Part shown: in pieces, positions 20,885 through 33,426 of the stretch | Numbering within the stretch: position 1 is the first letter of the stretch | How the letters are laid out: every line of letters starts with the position of its first letter | NCBI GenBank assembly: GCA_011503125.2 | Contig: WWBZ02000062.1 | Location: forward strand, 682,001-746,000 | Length of the DNA stretch: 64,000 bases | Direction of reading: 5' to 3' | Source: Botryosphaeria dothidea | Lineage: Eukaryota; Ascomycota; Dothideomycetes; Botryosphaeriales; Botryosphaeriaceae | Notes under the pieces: model-generated | The model's input: only the letters and a program-made list of their open reading frames with translations | Told to the model about the DNA's origin: nothing | The model's database searches: none | Position numbers and translations under genes: made by a program

Positions 20885-21243
20885 ATAATAGCTTATATCT
20901 AGTATACTCGCGGAAATATAGTAGTATTCTATCTACGAGAAGACTAAGCTAAAGAGAAAAGAAAGAAAGATTTAAGTAAGATAGCGCTACTTATATATCT
21001 CTCTAGAGTTTCTTTTATTAGTAGCGAGTTATAGGGTTTTCTTATTAAGCTTTATTAAGCTTTAGAGTTCTCTTAACCTAAGGTCTCGCCGTAGAATCTA
21101 TCTAAGGCACCCTTAAGGTTTAAACCGTAATATTACTCTTCTTTCGGCTTTAAAGGTAGGTCTCTAGAGCTTTAGTATCTTCTAAAGCGCTTACTAGTTC
21201 CTAAGTTAGCCGCGCGTATTCTTTCTACTTAACTTAATAGAGT
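20885..21243 (-). repeat. LTR-like repeat, right copy (heavily RIPped)
   Basis: Direct repeat of 19366-19728. Nearly every difference is C-to-T or G-to-A (GTGCAC to GTATAC, TGGTAGCGAGTTGCAGGG to TAGTAGCGAGTTATAGGG). On the minus strand the TATATAAG block and downstream order match an LTR promoter. It borders directly on the GypD integrase relic, with no visible polypurine tract there, so it is probably not GypD's own LTR. Confidence 0.55.
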
Positions 21244-22740
21244 TTCTACCGTTTCTACTAGCCTAGTCGTCTTTCTAGTTTTTTACCTAAGATAGCTTTA
21301 ACTCTCTATTCTTCTTCTCTATTAACGAGTATAGCTAGTAGTTAATAATCGTTCTATTCTTAGCTTAGTAAAGAATCTATTCTAGCTAGGCGTAAAAGAT
21401 TAATATTAAAGACGTTATATATCTTAGTTAGTACGTCTAGTTTATAGCTATAAGGGCTAATAACCTCGATAACTATAAACTTTACTACTCGATTATTAAG
21501 CTTCCGGCTTAGGCGGTCCGTTCGTATATTCTTAAGATTTAGCTAGACTTTATCCCCTACTTTATACGCTAGTAATAGATCCCTATATCGATTTACTTAG
21601 GTCTCCTAATCCTATTATACGTTCGCTATTAATACTTCTACCTATTCGGTTATCTCTTTAATCTTTACTACGATTACTTCTTCTTTTTATATTAGTAATA
21701 TAGAGTTCGAGACTAGTTAAGAATTCTTAAATAACTATAGTAGCTTAAGATAGTATCTATATAAGAGAAAGAAGGGGCTAATACCTATTAATAAGGATTC
21801 TTAGCTATTTATAGCAAGCTCTATTACTAGTAACTAGTTAATCTAGTTATCTTACGCGTAGTTAACTATCCGGTAGAGCTTTCTTTCTATCTCGGTATTC
21901 GTACGCTCCGTTAATCTATCTATTTCTAGATAGTAGGCTATTAAGATTCGTCTTTCGATTCTAAGTAATTAGTAAACCCTCTTCTATAGCTAGCTAATAA
22001 ATTAGCTTTCCTAGTTAGAGATAATAGCGGTTAAGACTCTATAGTAGCGGTAGAAGTAGCGAATAAATATCTTAGTAACTATTTCTACTTTAATATCCTT
22101 ATAGGCCTTAAGAATAACTTCTTTACCTAATCGATTAGTAATAACTATAAGTATCCGATATTCTTAGCTCTCGGGTAGCGGTCTAATAAAGTCGACTAAG
22201 ATCTCTCTCTACTAACGGTTTAGTACTAGTAACGGCCGTAGTAGTTCTTATTTACGGTCTCTCTAGACTCTAGTCCTTCCGTAGACGTTATAGTTACGTA
22301 CGAATCTACGTATATTAGATACGAAGTTTAGCTAGAAGAACTATCTTGCGATAAGAGCTATTATTTTAGTACGTCTAGGATAAACTACTATTATTAAATC
22401 GTAGAGTATCTAGATTAGCTTAGTTCTTAAAGGCTCGTAGTTTAGTATCTAACGTCTACTACGGAATAGCAACTCTCCTTAATTATTTAAGAAGTAATTA
22501 GTAATTAAGAGCTTAACTAGTTCTTCTAAATCGTTTAGTAGCGTTCTTCTACTCTCTCTTACTACTATTATAAGACGTCTATAGTCCGGATCCGCTACTT
22601 TTATCTCTTACTAGAGCTGCCGTAAATAGTCTTCGATTAACGTTACTCCTTATTCGTATACTAGTTCGTCTATAGATCTATCTAATAGTTCGTCTACTAG
22701 TTTATCTACTAGTTTATCTACTTATTTATCTACTTCTTAT
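21244..22740 (-). pseudogene. pol: GypD: integrase and start of chromodomain of a GypA relative
   Basis: Minus-strand relic parallel to the GypA integrase. Landmarks are a zinc-finger segment RRFVRNYNVYGRTRV near 22270-22330 (GypA RRFYRNCDVCRRTKV), a catalytic VDFIRPLP-like segment near 22180-22200 followed by LIVITNRLGKEVIL, and a C-terminal FIVIEVISPYSYKLD/YNVFNINLL near 21400-21480. It ends within the chromodomain lead-in at 21244. The 5' limit, where a different element starts, is approximate (22600-22850). RIP is dense. Confidence 0.75.
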
Positions 22741-23554
22741 TCGGTTATAGCTTATTATCTTATTTATACTAGTATTACTAAAACTCTCTAATAGTTAGCT
22801 TAAATCTTATCTAGGCTTAAGAGTCGTACGATACGATATTAAAGTCTTTTATTATCTTAAGATACTAGTAAGTCTTAGTCTCTTCGTATAAGTACGTTAG
22901 ACTAAGTTCTAAGCTTACTTAGACGGTAAGTAATAGTAAAGTTAAATTAGCTTAGAATTAGCTACTATCTTATTTTAAATATAAAAGTCTATAGCGCTGC
23001 CTCGATTAGAGATAATATCTATTAGAAAACCTCGTATATAAAAGAGGCGGCGGTTTAGAGCCTCTACGGTTTCTTTAGTACCTAGTATTATTATTAGCTC
23101 GTAGATCTTTTCTTTAGTTAAACGGTCTATAATAACTAAATAGTATCGGTATTCCTAATTCTTCCTAGTATATAGCGGTAGTTTTTCTATAAAGTCTAGA
23201 GTTACGTAGAGCTACTTCTATTAGGAAATAGATAGCGGTTTAAGTAGTTCTTACTTTTACTCTAAGTATAGCTTATAGCGGCGGTAGTAGTAATAGTTCT
23301 TATAAAAACGAGTAACGTCTTCTCTTTATCTAGCCTACTAGTAGTTTTCTATAAGCTCTCTATATATAGCTTTAGATCTTAGGTATCCTATAAGTAGTTT
23401 TTTATAGTAATTCTATAGGAGGCGTAGGCGTAGTAGTTAGTAGTCTAGGATAATAAGCGCGTCTTTTAGCTATACCTAACTATCTTTTACTAAGAAGTTC
23501 TAAATATTTTTCTTATAGCCCTTCCTAATTAAGTAGCTTAGTATACGTCTATCT
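22740..23554 (-). pseudogene. pol: GypE pol, integrase part
   Basis: A second, different integrase on the minus strand. An HHCC-type segment VTRFYKNYYYYRRYKLY lies near 23280-23330, and LDFIEKLPLYTRKN followed by YLVIIDRLTK near 23115-23200, matching the Gypsy consensus LDFI-LP...DRLTK. It runs back towards the RNase H that resumes at 28751, LINE D being inserted between. The integrase C-terminus is missing at the junction with GypD. Confidence 0.7.
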
Positions 23555-23597
23555 TCTATATTAATACTTTAGGCGACTCTATAGGCCTACCGAAAAT

Positions 23598-25151
23598 ATA
23601 ACTATACTAAAAAATCGACCCTAAGCTACGGCGCCGGGAGAGGGCCCTAGGAACTCTCCTAGGCTTCGCGAGTCCTAAAATAGTACTTAAGATAACTATA
23701 GCCGTGAAGTAGTTAATATAGAGGATATAGGAAGAGGCGAACAGCCTCCCCTAGTAACTACCTCTATCTAGCTCTAATACACCCCTAAGAAACCGTAGAG
23801 CACCTAGTATAGCGTAGAATACGTTAAGAGAGCCTTAAAAATAGTAGATACCCTCCTCTAAGCCCTATAAATATCCGCTAGCCTCCCTTTAGTCCTCTCC
23901 AGCTAGGTAAAAAATTTTCTCGACATTACTAAGATAATCTTCTAGGATTATATTACTATCTACTAGGAGGTAGCTACTAAGAAGCTAGGCCTTAAGAATA
24001 TCCTTAAAGAGGTCTAATAGATCTAAAAGATAGTTAACCGTATCTAGGCTACCTCTATACCTATACCTAATACTCGCAGCTAGGTATAAATTGCAGCCTA
24101 AGTAGCCCCGAAGCCCCCTACCCCCCTAGCTACTACTAAACTTACCCTCTACTTCCTAGAGATAGTAAATAGATAAGAAATAGCTAAGCTCTTAAATAAG
24201 GCAATTATTAGAAAGATCTAGGCAGGAAAAAGCTAGGCGTATAAGAAAGTACTTGCTACTAAGAAGCTCCCTAGTAGAGACGTTAAGATCTTTATACTAG
24301 ATAAAGTAACTAGAACAGCCCTTCTCTAGGACTAGGAATAGACTATAGAACTAGGAAAAGAAGTTAGGCCTAACTAGTAGCTATACTTAGTACTAGTATA
24401 TAACGTCCCTCGAGAAGGAATCGATACTATAGACCCCTAAACTATCTAAACTATCTAGGAGTAGAACCTATCTCTATACCTAGAACTACGTATTAGTAAG
24501 CTAGCCTAGCTAAAGAGGAAGCTCCTAGAGGGGAAAACTTACTCGGCTATTATCCTTAGCACTATAAACCCCGAAACCGCTAACTAGATTATTAATAAGG
24601 GGCTTATTATTAACTTTGCTATCTATATAGCGTAGTACTATAACGTAGCCTTTATAGTAACCTAGTATTTTAAGTACTAGGCCTACGGATATATTACTAA
24701 CTATTATAAAAAGAAGGAAAAGTACGAATAGTATAGTAAGATATATAATACTAGGGACTACCCTAAGAAAAGTATATAGTGCGTAAACTACTCTTAAAAG
24801 TACACAGCCTAGAGCAACTCCTACCTAGCACGTAGAGCCTACTATACTAAGGCCGCTTAGGCCCGCCTAGTAGTACTAGAAAGGCACCGGGAAGGACCCC
24901 TAATAACTAAAATATAGCCTTAAACTAACTAGTTAACCGTTAGACTAAGGAAGAGGATTAGGGAGGAGGAGCCGGTTAAGAGGGGACTAGGCAGGCTAAG
25001 AGACTTAAGCCGCCCCCCGCCTTCTAACTAAATAAGGTTTACCGGACTTAATAGCTTATAACACGCCTTAGAGGAGCCCGCGGGAACTTCCTCCTTATAG
25101 CTTACACCACTAGCCCCCTCGTAGCCGGACCTAGAGATAGAAGGAAGTTAA
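23598..25151 (+). pseudogene. LINE D ORF1 (gag-like)
   Basis: 1554 bp from the presumed ATA start (ATG in the ancestor) to the TAA at 25149-25151, exactly the length in C, E and G. The zinc-knuckle tract at about 24665-24790 has Cys turned to Tyr (YFKY-AYGYITNYYKKKEKYE). Only RIP-type stops; no indels against copy C. Confidence 0.85.
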
Positions 25152-28100
25152 TATTAGATATAGGCTCTCTCTCTATTATATAGTATAACGTCTATAAGAG
25201 TAAGGATAGAGTAATGCTCCCGCTCTTTAAGGAAGTAGACCTAAAGATCTACTATATCCTAGCTATCTAGGAACCTTAGAGGAACCCGAGGGTTAAGATA
25301 ATAGCAAGATACTCTACCTACTATATAGTTTTTCCCTAGAAGGGAGTAGTAAGAACCTACTTCTTTATAAGTAAGGCTATTAGCCCCGACTCCTGGCAAG
25401 TAATAGTCTATTTACTAGATCTTATTATACTATCCCTTATTACTAGGATATATATAATCTACATCTATAACTGCTATAATCCCCCGCTAGCCTCTTATAC
25501 TAGTATAGCGCTAGAAACCCTATCTCTTCTACCGGAAGTTCTTAGAAAACTAGGAGAGTATATTCTCCTAGGGGACTTTAACCTCTACTATCCTATCTAG
25601 GGAGGTATAACCTCCCTAATATACTATACCCTAGCGGATAACCTAATTAAGATAGCTACCGCAGCTAATCTTAACCTAGCCCTTTTAAGGAGTACTATTA
25701 CTAGACGAGATAGTAGTAGCGAGAGTACTCTAGACCTTATCTTTATATTACGGTGGCTAGAGAAGAGAATCCTTAGCTATAGAGTTAGCTAGAAGCTCGA
25801 ATTATCCTCTAACTACCTACCTATTCTTACTATACTTAATTTTTCTCCTACCTCCGTAGAACTACGCCCCCTAAGGCCCTAGTAGAAGAAAGTAGACTAG
25901 AAGAGAACTAATAATATGCTCTAATTAAAGCTCGAACACCTTAAAGCAACCCCTCTTAATACTAAAGCAGACCTAGATTACTTTACTATACTACTTTAGG
26001 AGGCTATCTAAAGGATAATCTAGGAGACTATTCTAGTAGCGAGACCCTCGCCCTAGGCCTCTATATAATAGATAAAGGAGTGTTCGGACCTAGTATACTA
26101 GGCTAGAGCAGCTAGAAGGAAGTAGACGGCTATAGGGAGAGAGGAGGACTAGGTAGTATACTAAACTATTGCTAATAGCAAGAAGAGGTAGATTAGAAGA
26201 GATAGAATAAAAGCATGGCGTAGAATAGTAGCTAAGATTACTTCGGACCTATCTATACTCTAGAAGCTCTTAAAGTAGGTAAGAATAAGGGCACTAGAAC
26301 CTCTAGCCCTATCTTAGTTCCTACCCCTCTAGGGAGTAGATAAATAACTATATTACGATAACTAGTCTAAGGCAGAAATCCTTACTAACTAGTTCTTCCT
26401 ACCTCTTAGGGCTACCGACCTCTTAGATCTAGATAGGTATATATACCTAGTACTAGTAGAGATTCCCTAAGACCTTACTAAAGAGTAGGTCCTCTATATT
26501 ATTAAGAAGCTTTCCCTAGATAAGGCACTAGGCCTAGATAAGATTACTAATAGGTTCCTAAAGTAATACGCTGAGATACTAAGGGGACCCCTTACTAGGC
26601 TCTTCTAGGGATGCCTCGTACTTAGATACTACCCTAGGTAGTTTAAAAGCTCTATTACCGTAGTCCTTAGGAAACTATAGAGGGACGACTATACTAAAGC
26701 TAAGTTATTTAGGCCGATTACTTTACTTAATACGCTAGGGAAGCTACTTAAGAGGATTATAGTAGATAGAATCTCCTAGGCTACTAAAGTATACGGCCTA
26801 CTCCCTAATATATAGATAGGAGCTAGGAGAAATAGATCCGTAGTAGTAGCTCTTAACCTACTTATAGAATAGATCTATACTATCTAGGTATAAGACCTAG
26901 GGCTAGTAGCTTTAGTCCTTAGCCTAGATATCTCGGAAGTATATAACCACGTATCTTATAGAAGGCTTCTCTATAATATAAGGATAGTAAAACTCCTAGA
27001 ATAGGTAGAAAGATTTACCCGATCCTTTCTATAGGACCGTACTACTTAGCTATCCTTCGGAGACTTTACTAGTCTACTAATCTAGACCTTAACCGGGATT
27101 CCCTAGGGATCCTTACTATCGCCGATACTCTATCTATTCTTTATATCTAACCTACTTATATAGCTACGTAGGGGCAATATCTTCCCCCTTAGATTCGTCG
27201 ATAATACTAATATTCTAACCTTTAGTAGATCTATAGAATAGAACTATAGGACACTAGAGGGAGTATATTAAATTTGCGAGCACTAGGCAGCTACCCACGG
27301 GTTAGCTTTCTCGCCCGATAAGTATTACCTTATTTATTTTATAAGGAAACTAAGGAGATTTAATATAGTAGTAGGGATCCGTATCCCTAGATTTACTAGA
27401 TGCCCAGAGCCTATAATTAAGATTCTAGGAGTCTACGTAGATAATAAGCTTAGATAGGAACCCTATATTAGGGAAATAGGAGCTAAGGTAATTAAATAGT
27501 ACATATCTCTCTCTAGACTCGCGGCGTCTACCTAGGGAGCCTTATTTACTAAAGCCCGTTATATCTATACGGCCGTGGTAAGGCTAGTTCTTACCTACGA
27601 CTATAGGGTATAGTATACCCTAGAGGAAATCCTAGGGTAGAGAAAAATAACTATCTAGCCACTAAAGAAGATCTAAAACTAGTGCCTACGTACTATCTTA
27701 GGGGCGTATAAGTTAACTAGCATATAAACCTTAGAGTATAAGATAGGGATTCCCCTACTCTTACTACACCTGGACGAACTAGCACTAGCCTAGGCTATTA
27801 GAGCTAGAGATAGCCTAGTCGCGATAGTAGTAGAGGAAACTTGCTAGAGTATTAAATAGATAGCTCGGGCTACTCTAAGTACTAGAGGCGCTACTAGCCC
27901 TACTAGAAGAACCCTACTTAGAAAAAAGGCAAACTTACTTCTTAACTACTACCCCTCTACCTACTAGAGTCTTCCGGAGCGAACGAAGCTACGTATAGTA
28001 TATAGGAATAAGTGGAAGGAGAGATGGACAAAGTCTACTAGCTAGGGAAGATAAAATAAGCTAGTAGCCTAAAGCATATAGTGGAACCTAAAAATTAGAT

Positions 28101-28495
28101 AAATCTATAGCGAACTATTCAAGCTATAGAGCACACTCGCCACCCTACTACGTATAGAGTATATTAGACTAGAGGACTTCCTCTTAAGGCGCAAGGTGCT
28201 AGGACACCCTAGTCCTGCCTATCTATACGGCTAGCATAGATAAACCCTAAAGTATATCCTCCTCTTCTGCCCCTACTTCTAATAGGATAGGGTATAGATA
28301 CTCTAAAGGGCAGGGACTACGGACTACTACTCCCTCCTCTTAATAAAGAAGGGGATTAAAGTAGCAATAGACTAGTTCTTACGCCTAGGGCTATTTAAGT
28401 AATTTAGCCTGGTAAGAGAACTAATATAGGAAGATAACTAGGAAGAGGAACTAGGAGGATAACTAGGACTACTAGGACTACTAGGACCCGGATAA
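25151..28495 (+). pseudogene. LINE D ORF2 (endonuclease + RT)
   Basis: 3345 bp in one frame. It has the endonuclease GDFNLYYP near 25568-25594 and SNYLPI near 25802 (family SDHxPI), RT SLDISEVYNHVSY from 26924, the RT catalytic segment FVDNTNIL at 27194-27217, and a GIP-GS segment near 27099. It is 9 bp longer than C and E in the Gly-Leu-rich C-terminus (GLLGLLGPG). The start is ATA in place of ATG, within TAATA, the RIP form of TAATG. Confidence 0.88.
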
Positions 28496-28750
28496 CTACG
28501 AGGATAAGGACTAAAGAGATAGGTCTAGTAGGTAAATATAGGGCTACTATAGTAGCCGCTACTAGTAAGAAGGAAAAACAAGAACTAGTATAGGATAGTA
28601 TGCCTAGAGAGAGAGAAGGGGTTTTTGCCAGGCGAAAAGGTTTTCCCCCTCGTATAAAATAACTATAGATAGCCAGCCCCGCATGGACCCGTAAGGGAAC
28701 TATATCGGGAAGAAATAAATTTATCTATCTATCTATCTATATTAATACTT

Positions 28751-29842
28751 CTACGGAGGTCTTAGATTATTCTATTCTTCTCGTAGGCTTCGCTAATAAG
28801 TATATCGAGGTCTTTCTATATAGCTTCCTAGGTTTCCCGGGCTTTATAGATTTTCTAGGTCTAGTTATCTTCCGGCTCTTAAGAGTCTAACTCCTTTTCC
28901 TCTAGGTTATTAGTAGTAAAGAGAATAGAATTAATAGTAATCTTTATATTAGGTTCTAGGTTTAAGTCCCGAAGTAGTTATTAGAACCGGTATTACTTCC
29001 TTAGGTCGTTAATTCCTTACGGTAGGTTCTACGTTCTCCTTATAAGCGAGTCTAGCTTCTTTTCTTATTTACCTAGCCGGTAGGAGATAATAAAGTTAAA
29101 GGCGGATAGAAATTTAGCCTAGCGGGCTTAACGGCTAGTTAGTTACTTAGTTATTATAAAATACTCTAGGTTCTTATAATCCGTAAGTACCTTAATAGGC
29201 TTATCTATAGAAGTACTTATAAGTTCTAGTTCTTAAGTCTTAAAAGAGCGAATAATAGCGAGTAGCTCTTTATTATAGATTATATAGTTATACTTAGTTA
29301 AGGATATTTTCTTAGAGAAGTATATAATTAGTTTAAGTACTCTATCGTATATCTAAGATAGAATACTTATACTAATAAAGTCTAAGGCATCCGTTTTAAC
29401 CTATATTTTCTTTTTAGGGTCGAAATATACGAGAATAGGTGTAGAGGTAAATGCGGCTTATAGCTAATTAAAGGCGGTTTATTTCTTATTATTCTATATA
29501 AAGTCCTAGTATCTTATCTTGCGTTTCCTATTTCTAGTTATAAAGTGTTCTCCTTTTATTATCTTAGTAAGAGAGCGTGCTATATAGGAGAAGTTCTTAA
29601 TAAAGCGGCGGTAGAAATTTATAAAGCTAAGAAAGGCTTATATATTCTTTACTAACGTTAGTACCTCCTAATTAATAATAGCTAAGACTTTTTCTAGGTC
29701 TATTTCGATTTCGTTTATACTTATAATAAGGCTAAGGTATTTAACTAATCTAATATTAAACTCGTATTTATTAAGGTCGAGTTAAAGACTACGGTCCTTT
29801 AGTCGTTAGAGGACTTTATTAACGTTTTTAGCGTGTTTCTCC
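28751..29842 (-). pseudogene. pol: GypE pol, end of RT and RNase H
   Basis: Minus-strand relic. Near 29590-29640 it reads LSFINFYRRFIKNFS (Gypsy FLGFANFYRRFI), then RNase H with LTDYKNLEYFI near 29160-29200 (consensus LTDHKNLEYF). It is bounded by the LINE E and LINE D insertions. Dense RIP stops. Confidence 0.8.
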
Positions 29843-30090
29843 TTCTTTTTACTATAGATAGATAAATTTATTTCTTCCCGATATAGCTCCCTTACGGGTC
29901 TATGCGGGGCTGGCTATCTATAGTTATTTTATACGAGGGGGAAAACCTTTTCGCCTAGTAAAAACCCCTCCTCTCTCTCTAGGCATGCTATCCTATACTA
30001 GTTCTTATTTTTCCTTCTTACTAGTAGCGGCTACTATAGCAGCCCTATATTTACCTACTAGACCTATCTCTTTAGTCCTTGTCCTCGTAG

Positions 30091-33000
30091 TTATCCGGAT
30101 CCTAGTAGTCCTAGTAGTCCTCCTAGTTCCTCTTCCTAGTTATTCTCCTAGATTAGTTCTCTTACTAGGCTAAATTGCTTAAGTAGCCCTAGGCGTAAGA
30201 ACTAGTCTATTACTACTTTAATTCCCTTCTTCGTTAAGAGGAGGGAATAGTAGTCCGTAGTCCCTACCCTTTAGAGTATCTATGCCCTGCCCTATTAGAA
30301 GTGGGGGTAGAAGAGGAGGATATACTTTGGGGTTTGTCTATGCCAGCCGCATAGATAGGTAGGGCTAGGGTATCCTAGTACCTTGCGCCTAGAGAGGAAG
30401 TCCTCTAGTCTAATATACTTAGTACGTAGTAGAGTAGCGAGTATACTCTATAGCTTAGATAGTTCGCTATAAATTTATCGAATCTTTAGGTTCTACTATG
30501 TACTTTAGGCTACTAGCTTATCTTGCCTTCCTTAGCTAGTAAACTTTATCTATCTCTTCTTCTACTTATTCCTATATACTATACGTAGTCTTATTCGCTT
30601 TAGAAGACTCTAGTAGGTAGGGGGGTAGTAGTTAAGGAGGGCTGTTGCTCTTTCTCTAAGTAGAGTTCTTCTAGCTAGGCCGGCTATGCCTCTAGTGCCT
30701 AGTATAGCCCGGGCTATCTCTTTAATACTCTAGCAAGTATCCTCTACTACTATTGCTACTAGACTATTCCTAGATCTAATAGTCTAGGCTAGCGCTAGTT
30801 CGTCTAGGTAGAGTAAGAGTGGGGAAATCCCTATCTCGTACTCTAAAGTTTATATACTAGTTAACTTATATGCCCCTAAGATAGTACGTAGGCACTAGTT
30901 TTAGATCTTCTATAGTAGCTAGGTAGCTATCTTTCTCTACCCTAGAGTTCCCTCTAGGACGTGCTATATCCTATAGCCGTAGGTTATAACTAGTCTTACT
31001 ATAGCTATATAGATATAGCGGGCTTTAGTAAATAAAGCTCTCTAGGTAGATACTGCGAGTCTAGAGAGAGATATATACTATTTAATTGCCTTAGCTTCTA
31101 TTTCCCTAATATAGGGTCTCTATCTAAGCTTATTATCTACGTAAACTTCTAGAATCTTAATTATAGGCTCTAGGCATCTAGTAAATCTAGGAATACGGAT
31201 CTCTACTACTATATTAAATCTTCTTAGTTTTCTTATAAAATAAATAAGGTAATACTTATTAGGCGAGAAAGCTAACCCGTAGGTAGCTGCCTAGCGCTCG
31301 CAAATTTAATATACGCCCTCTAGTATCCTATAGTTTTATTCTATAGATCTACTAAAGGTTAGAATATTAGTAATATCGACGAATCTAAGAAGAAAGATAT
31401 TACTCCTACGTAGCTATATAAGTAGGTTAGAGGTAAAGAATAGGTAGAGAATCGGAGATAGTAAGAATCCCTAGGAAATCCCGGTTAAGGTCTAGATTGG
31501 TAGACTAGTAAAGTCTCCGAAGGATAGCTAAGTAGTACGGTCCTATAGAAAGGATCGAGTAAATCTTTCTACCTATTCTAGGAGTTTTACTATCCTTATA
31601 TTATAGAGAAGCCTTCTATAAGATACGTAGTTATATACTCCCGAGATATCTAGGCTAAGGACTAAAGCTACTAGCCCTAGATCTTATACCTAGATAGTAT
31701 AGATCTATTCTATAAGTAGGTTAAGAGCTACTACTACGGACCTATTTCTCCTAGCTTCTATCTATATATTAGGGAGTAGGCCGTATACTTTAGTAGCCTA
31801 GGAGATTCTATCTACTATAATCCTCTTAAGTAGCTTCTCTAGCGTATTAAGTAGGGTAATCGGCCTAAATAATTTAGCTTTAGTATAGTTATCCCTCTAT
31901 AGTTTCCTTAGGACTACGGTAATAGAGCTTTTAAACTACCTAGGGTAGTATATAAGTGCGAGGCATCTCTAGAAGAGTCTAGTAAGTGGTCCGCTTAGTA
32001 TCTAAGCGCACTACTTTAGGAACCTATTAATAATCTTATCTAGGCCTAATACTTTATCTAGGGGGAGCTTCTTAATAGTATAGAGGACCTACTCTTTAGT
32101 AAGGTCTTAAGAGATCTCTACTAGCTCTAGGTATATATACCTATCTAGATCTAAGAGGTCGGTAGCCCTAGGAGGGGGGAAGAACTAGTTGGTAAGGATT
32201 TCTATCTTGGCCGGATTATCGTAGCGTAGTTATCTATCTACTTCCTAGAGGAGTAGGAACTAAGGTAGGGCTAGAGGCTCTAGTGCCCTTATTCTTATCT
32301 ACTTTAAGAGCTTCTAGAGTGTAGATAGGTCTAAGGTAATCTTAGCTACTATTCTACGCTATACTTTTATTCTATTCCTTCTAATCTGCCTCTTCTTACT
32401 ATTAGTAATAGTTTAGTATACTACCTAGTCCTCCTTCCTCTCTATAGCTATCTATTTCCTTTTAGCTACTCTCGCCTAGTATACTAGGTCCGAATACTCC
32501 TTTATCTATTATATAGAGGCCTAGGACGAGGGTCTCGCTACTAGGATGGTTTCCTAGATTATTCTTTAGATAACCTCCTAGAGTAGTTCTATAAAGTAGT
32601 CTAGGTCTACTTTCGTATTAAGAGGGGCTACTCTAAGGTATTCGAGCTTTATTTAGAGTACCTAATTAGTTCTATTCTAGTCTACTTTTTTCTACTAGGG
32701 CCTTAGAGGACGTAGTTCTATAGGGGTAGAGGAGATATTAAGTATAGTAAGGATAGGTAGGTGGTCTAAGGAGGATTCGAGCTTCTAACTAACTCTATAG
32801 CTAAGAATCCTCTTCTCTAGCTACCGTATAGTAAAGATAAGGTCTAGGATACTCTCGCTACTACTCTCTCTCCTAGTAATAGTACCTCTTAGAAGGGCTA
32901 GGTTAAGACTAGCTGTCGTAGCTATTTTAATAAGGTCGTCTATAAGAGTATAGTATATAGGGGAGGTAATACCTCCCTAGATAGGATGGTAAAGGTTAAA

Positions 33001-33426
33001 GTCCCCTAGTAGGATATGCTCCCCTAGTTTTCTAAGGGCTTCTAAGAGAAGCGCTAAGGTTTCTAGAGTCGTACTAGTATAGGAGGCTAGTAGAGGGTTA
33101 TAGTAGTTATAGATATAGATTATATATATCCTAGTAATAAGGAATAGTATAATAAGATCTAGTAAATAGACTGTTGCTTGCTAGGAGTCGGGGCTAATAG
33201 CCTTGCTTATAAAGAAGTAGGTTCTTACTACTTCCTTCTAGGGAAAAACTATATAGTAGGTAGGGTATCTTACTATTGTCTTAACCCTCGGGTTCCTCTA
33301 AGGTTTCTAGATAGCTAGGATATAGTAGATCTTTAGGTCTACTTCCTTAAAGAGCGGGAGTATTACTCTATTCTTACTCTTATAGACGTTATACTATACG
33401 ATAGAGAGAGAGCCTATATCTAATAT
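30091..33426 (-). pseudogene. LINE E ORF2 (endonuclease + RT)
   Basis: 3336 bp, identical in length to LINE C ORF2 and without frameshift. The start codon is ATA within TAATA. Endonuclease GDFNLYHP lies near 32985-33010 and FVDITNIL near 31375. TAG/TAA stops fall where C still has TGG/CAG/CAA in many places, so C and E document the stepwise loss. Confidence 0.87.

Larger units (their letters stand above)
23595..28735 (+). mobile_element. LINE copy D, full length, forward
   Basis: Complete LINE with ORF1 (23598-25151), ORF2 (25151-28495), a ~240-bp 3' UTR and a TCTATCTATCTATCTAT tail. The 15-bp duplication TCTATATTAATACTT is at 23555-23569 and 28736-28750. About 25 extra bases (23570-23594) lie between the left duplication and the element 5' end. 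Moderately RIPped. It splits GypE between RNase H and integrase. Confidence 0.93.

Noticed and set aside
20885..21243. 3' LTR of the adjoining GypD integrase relic
   Set aside because: GypD breaks off inside its chromodomain with no stop or polypurine tract, so the repeat cannot be its own LTR in place.
28700..28750. (TCTA)n as telomeric or ordinary microsatellite
   Set aside because: The motif always sits at the 3' end of a LINE or SINE copy, next to a target duplication in the copies where one is clear.
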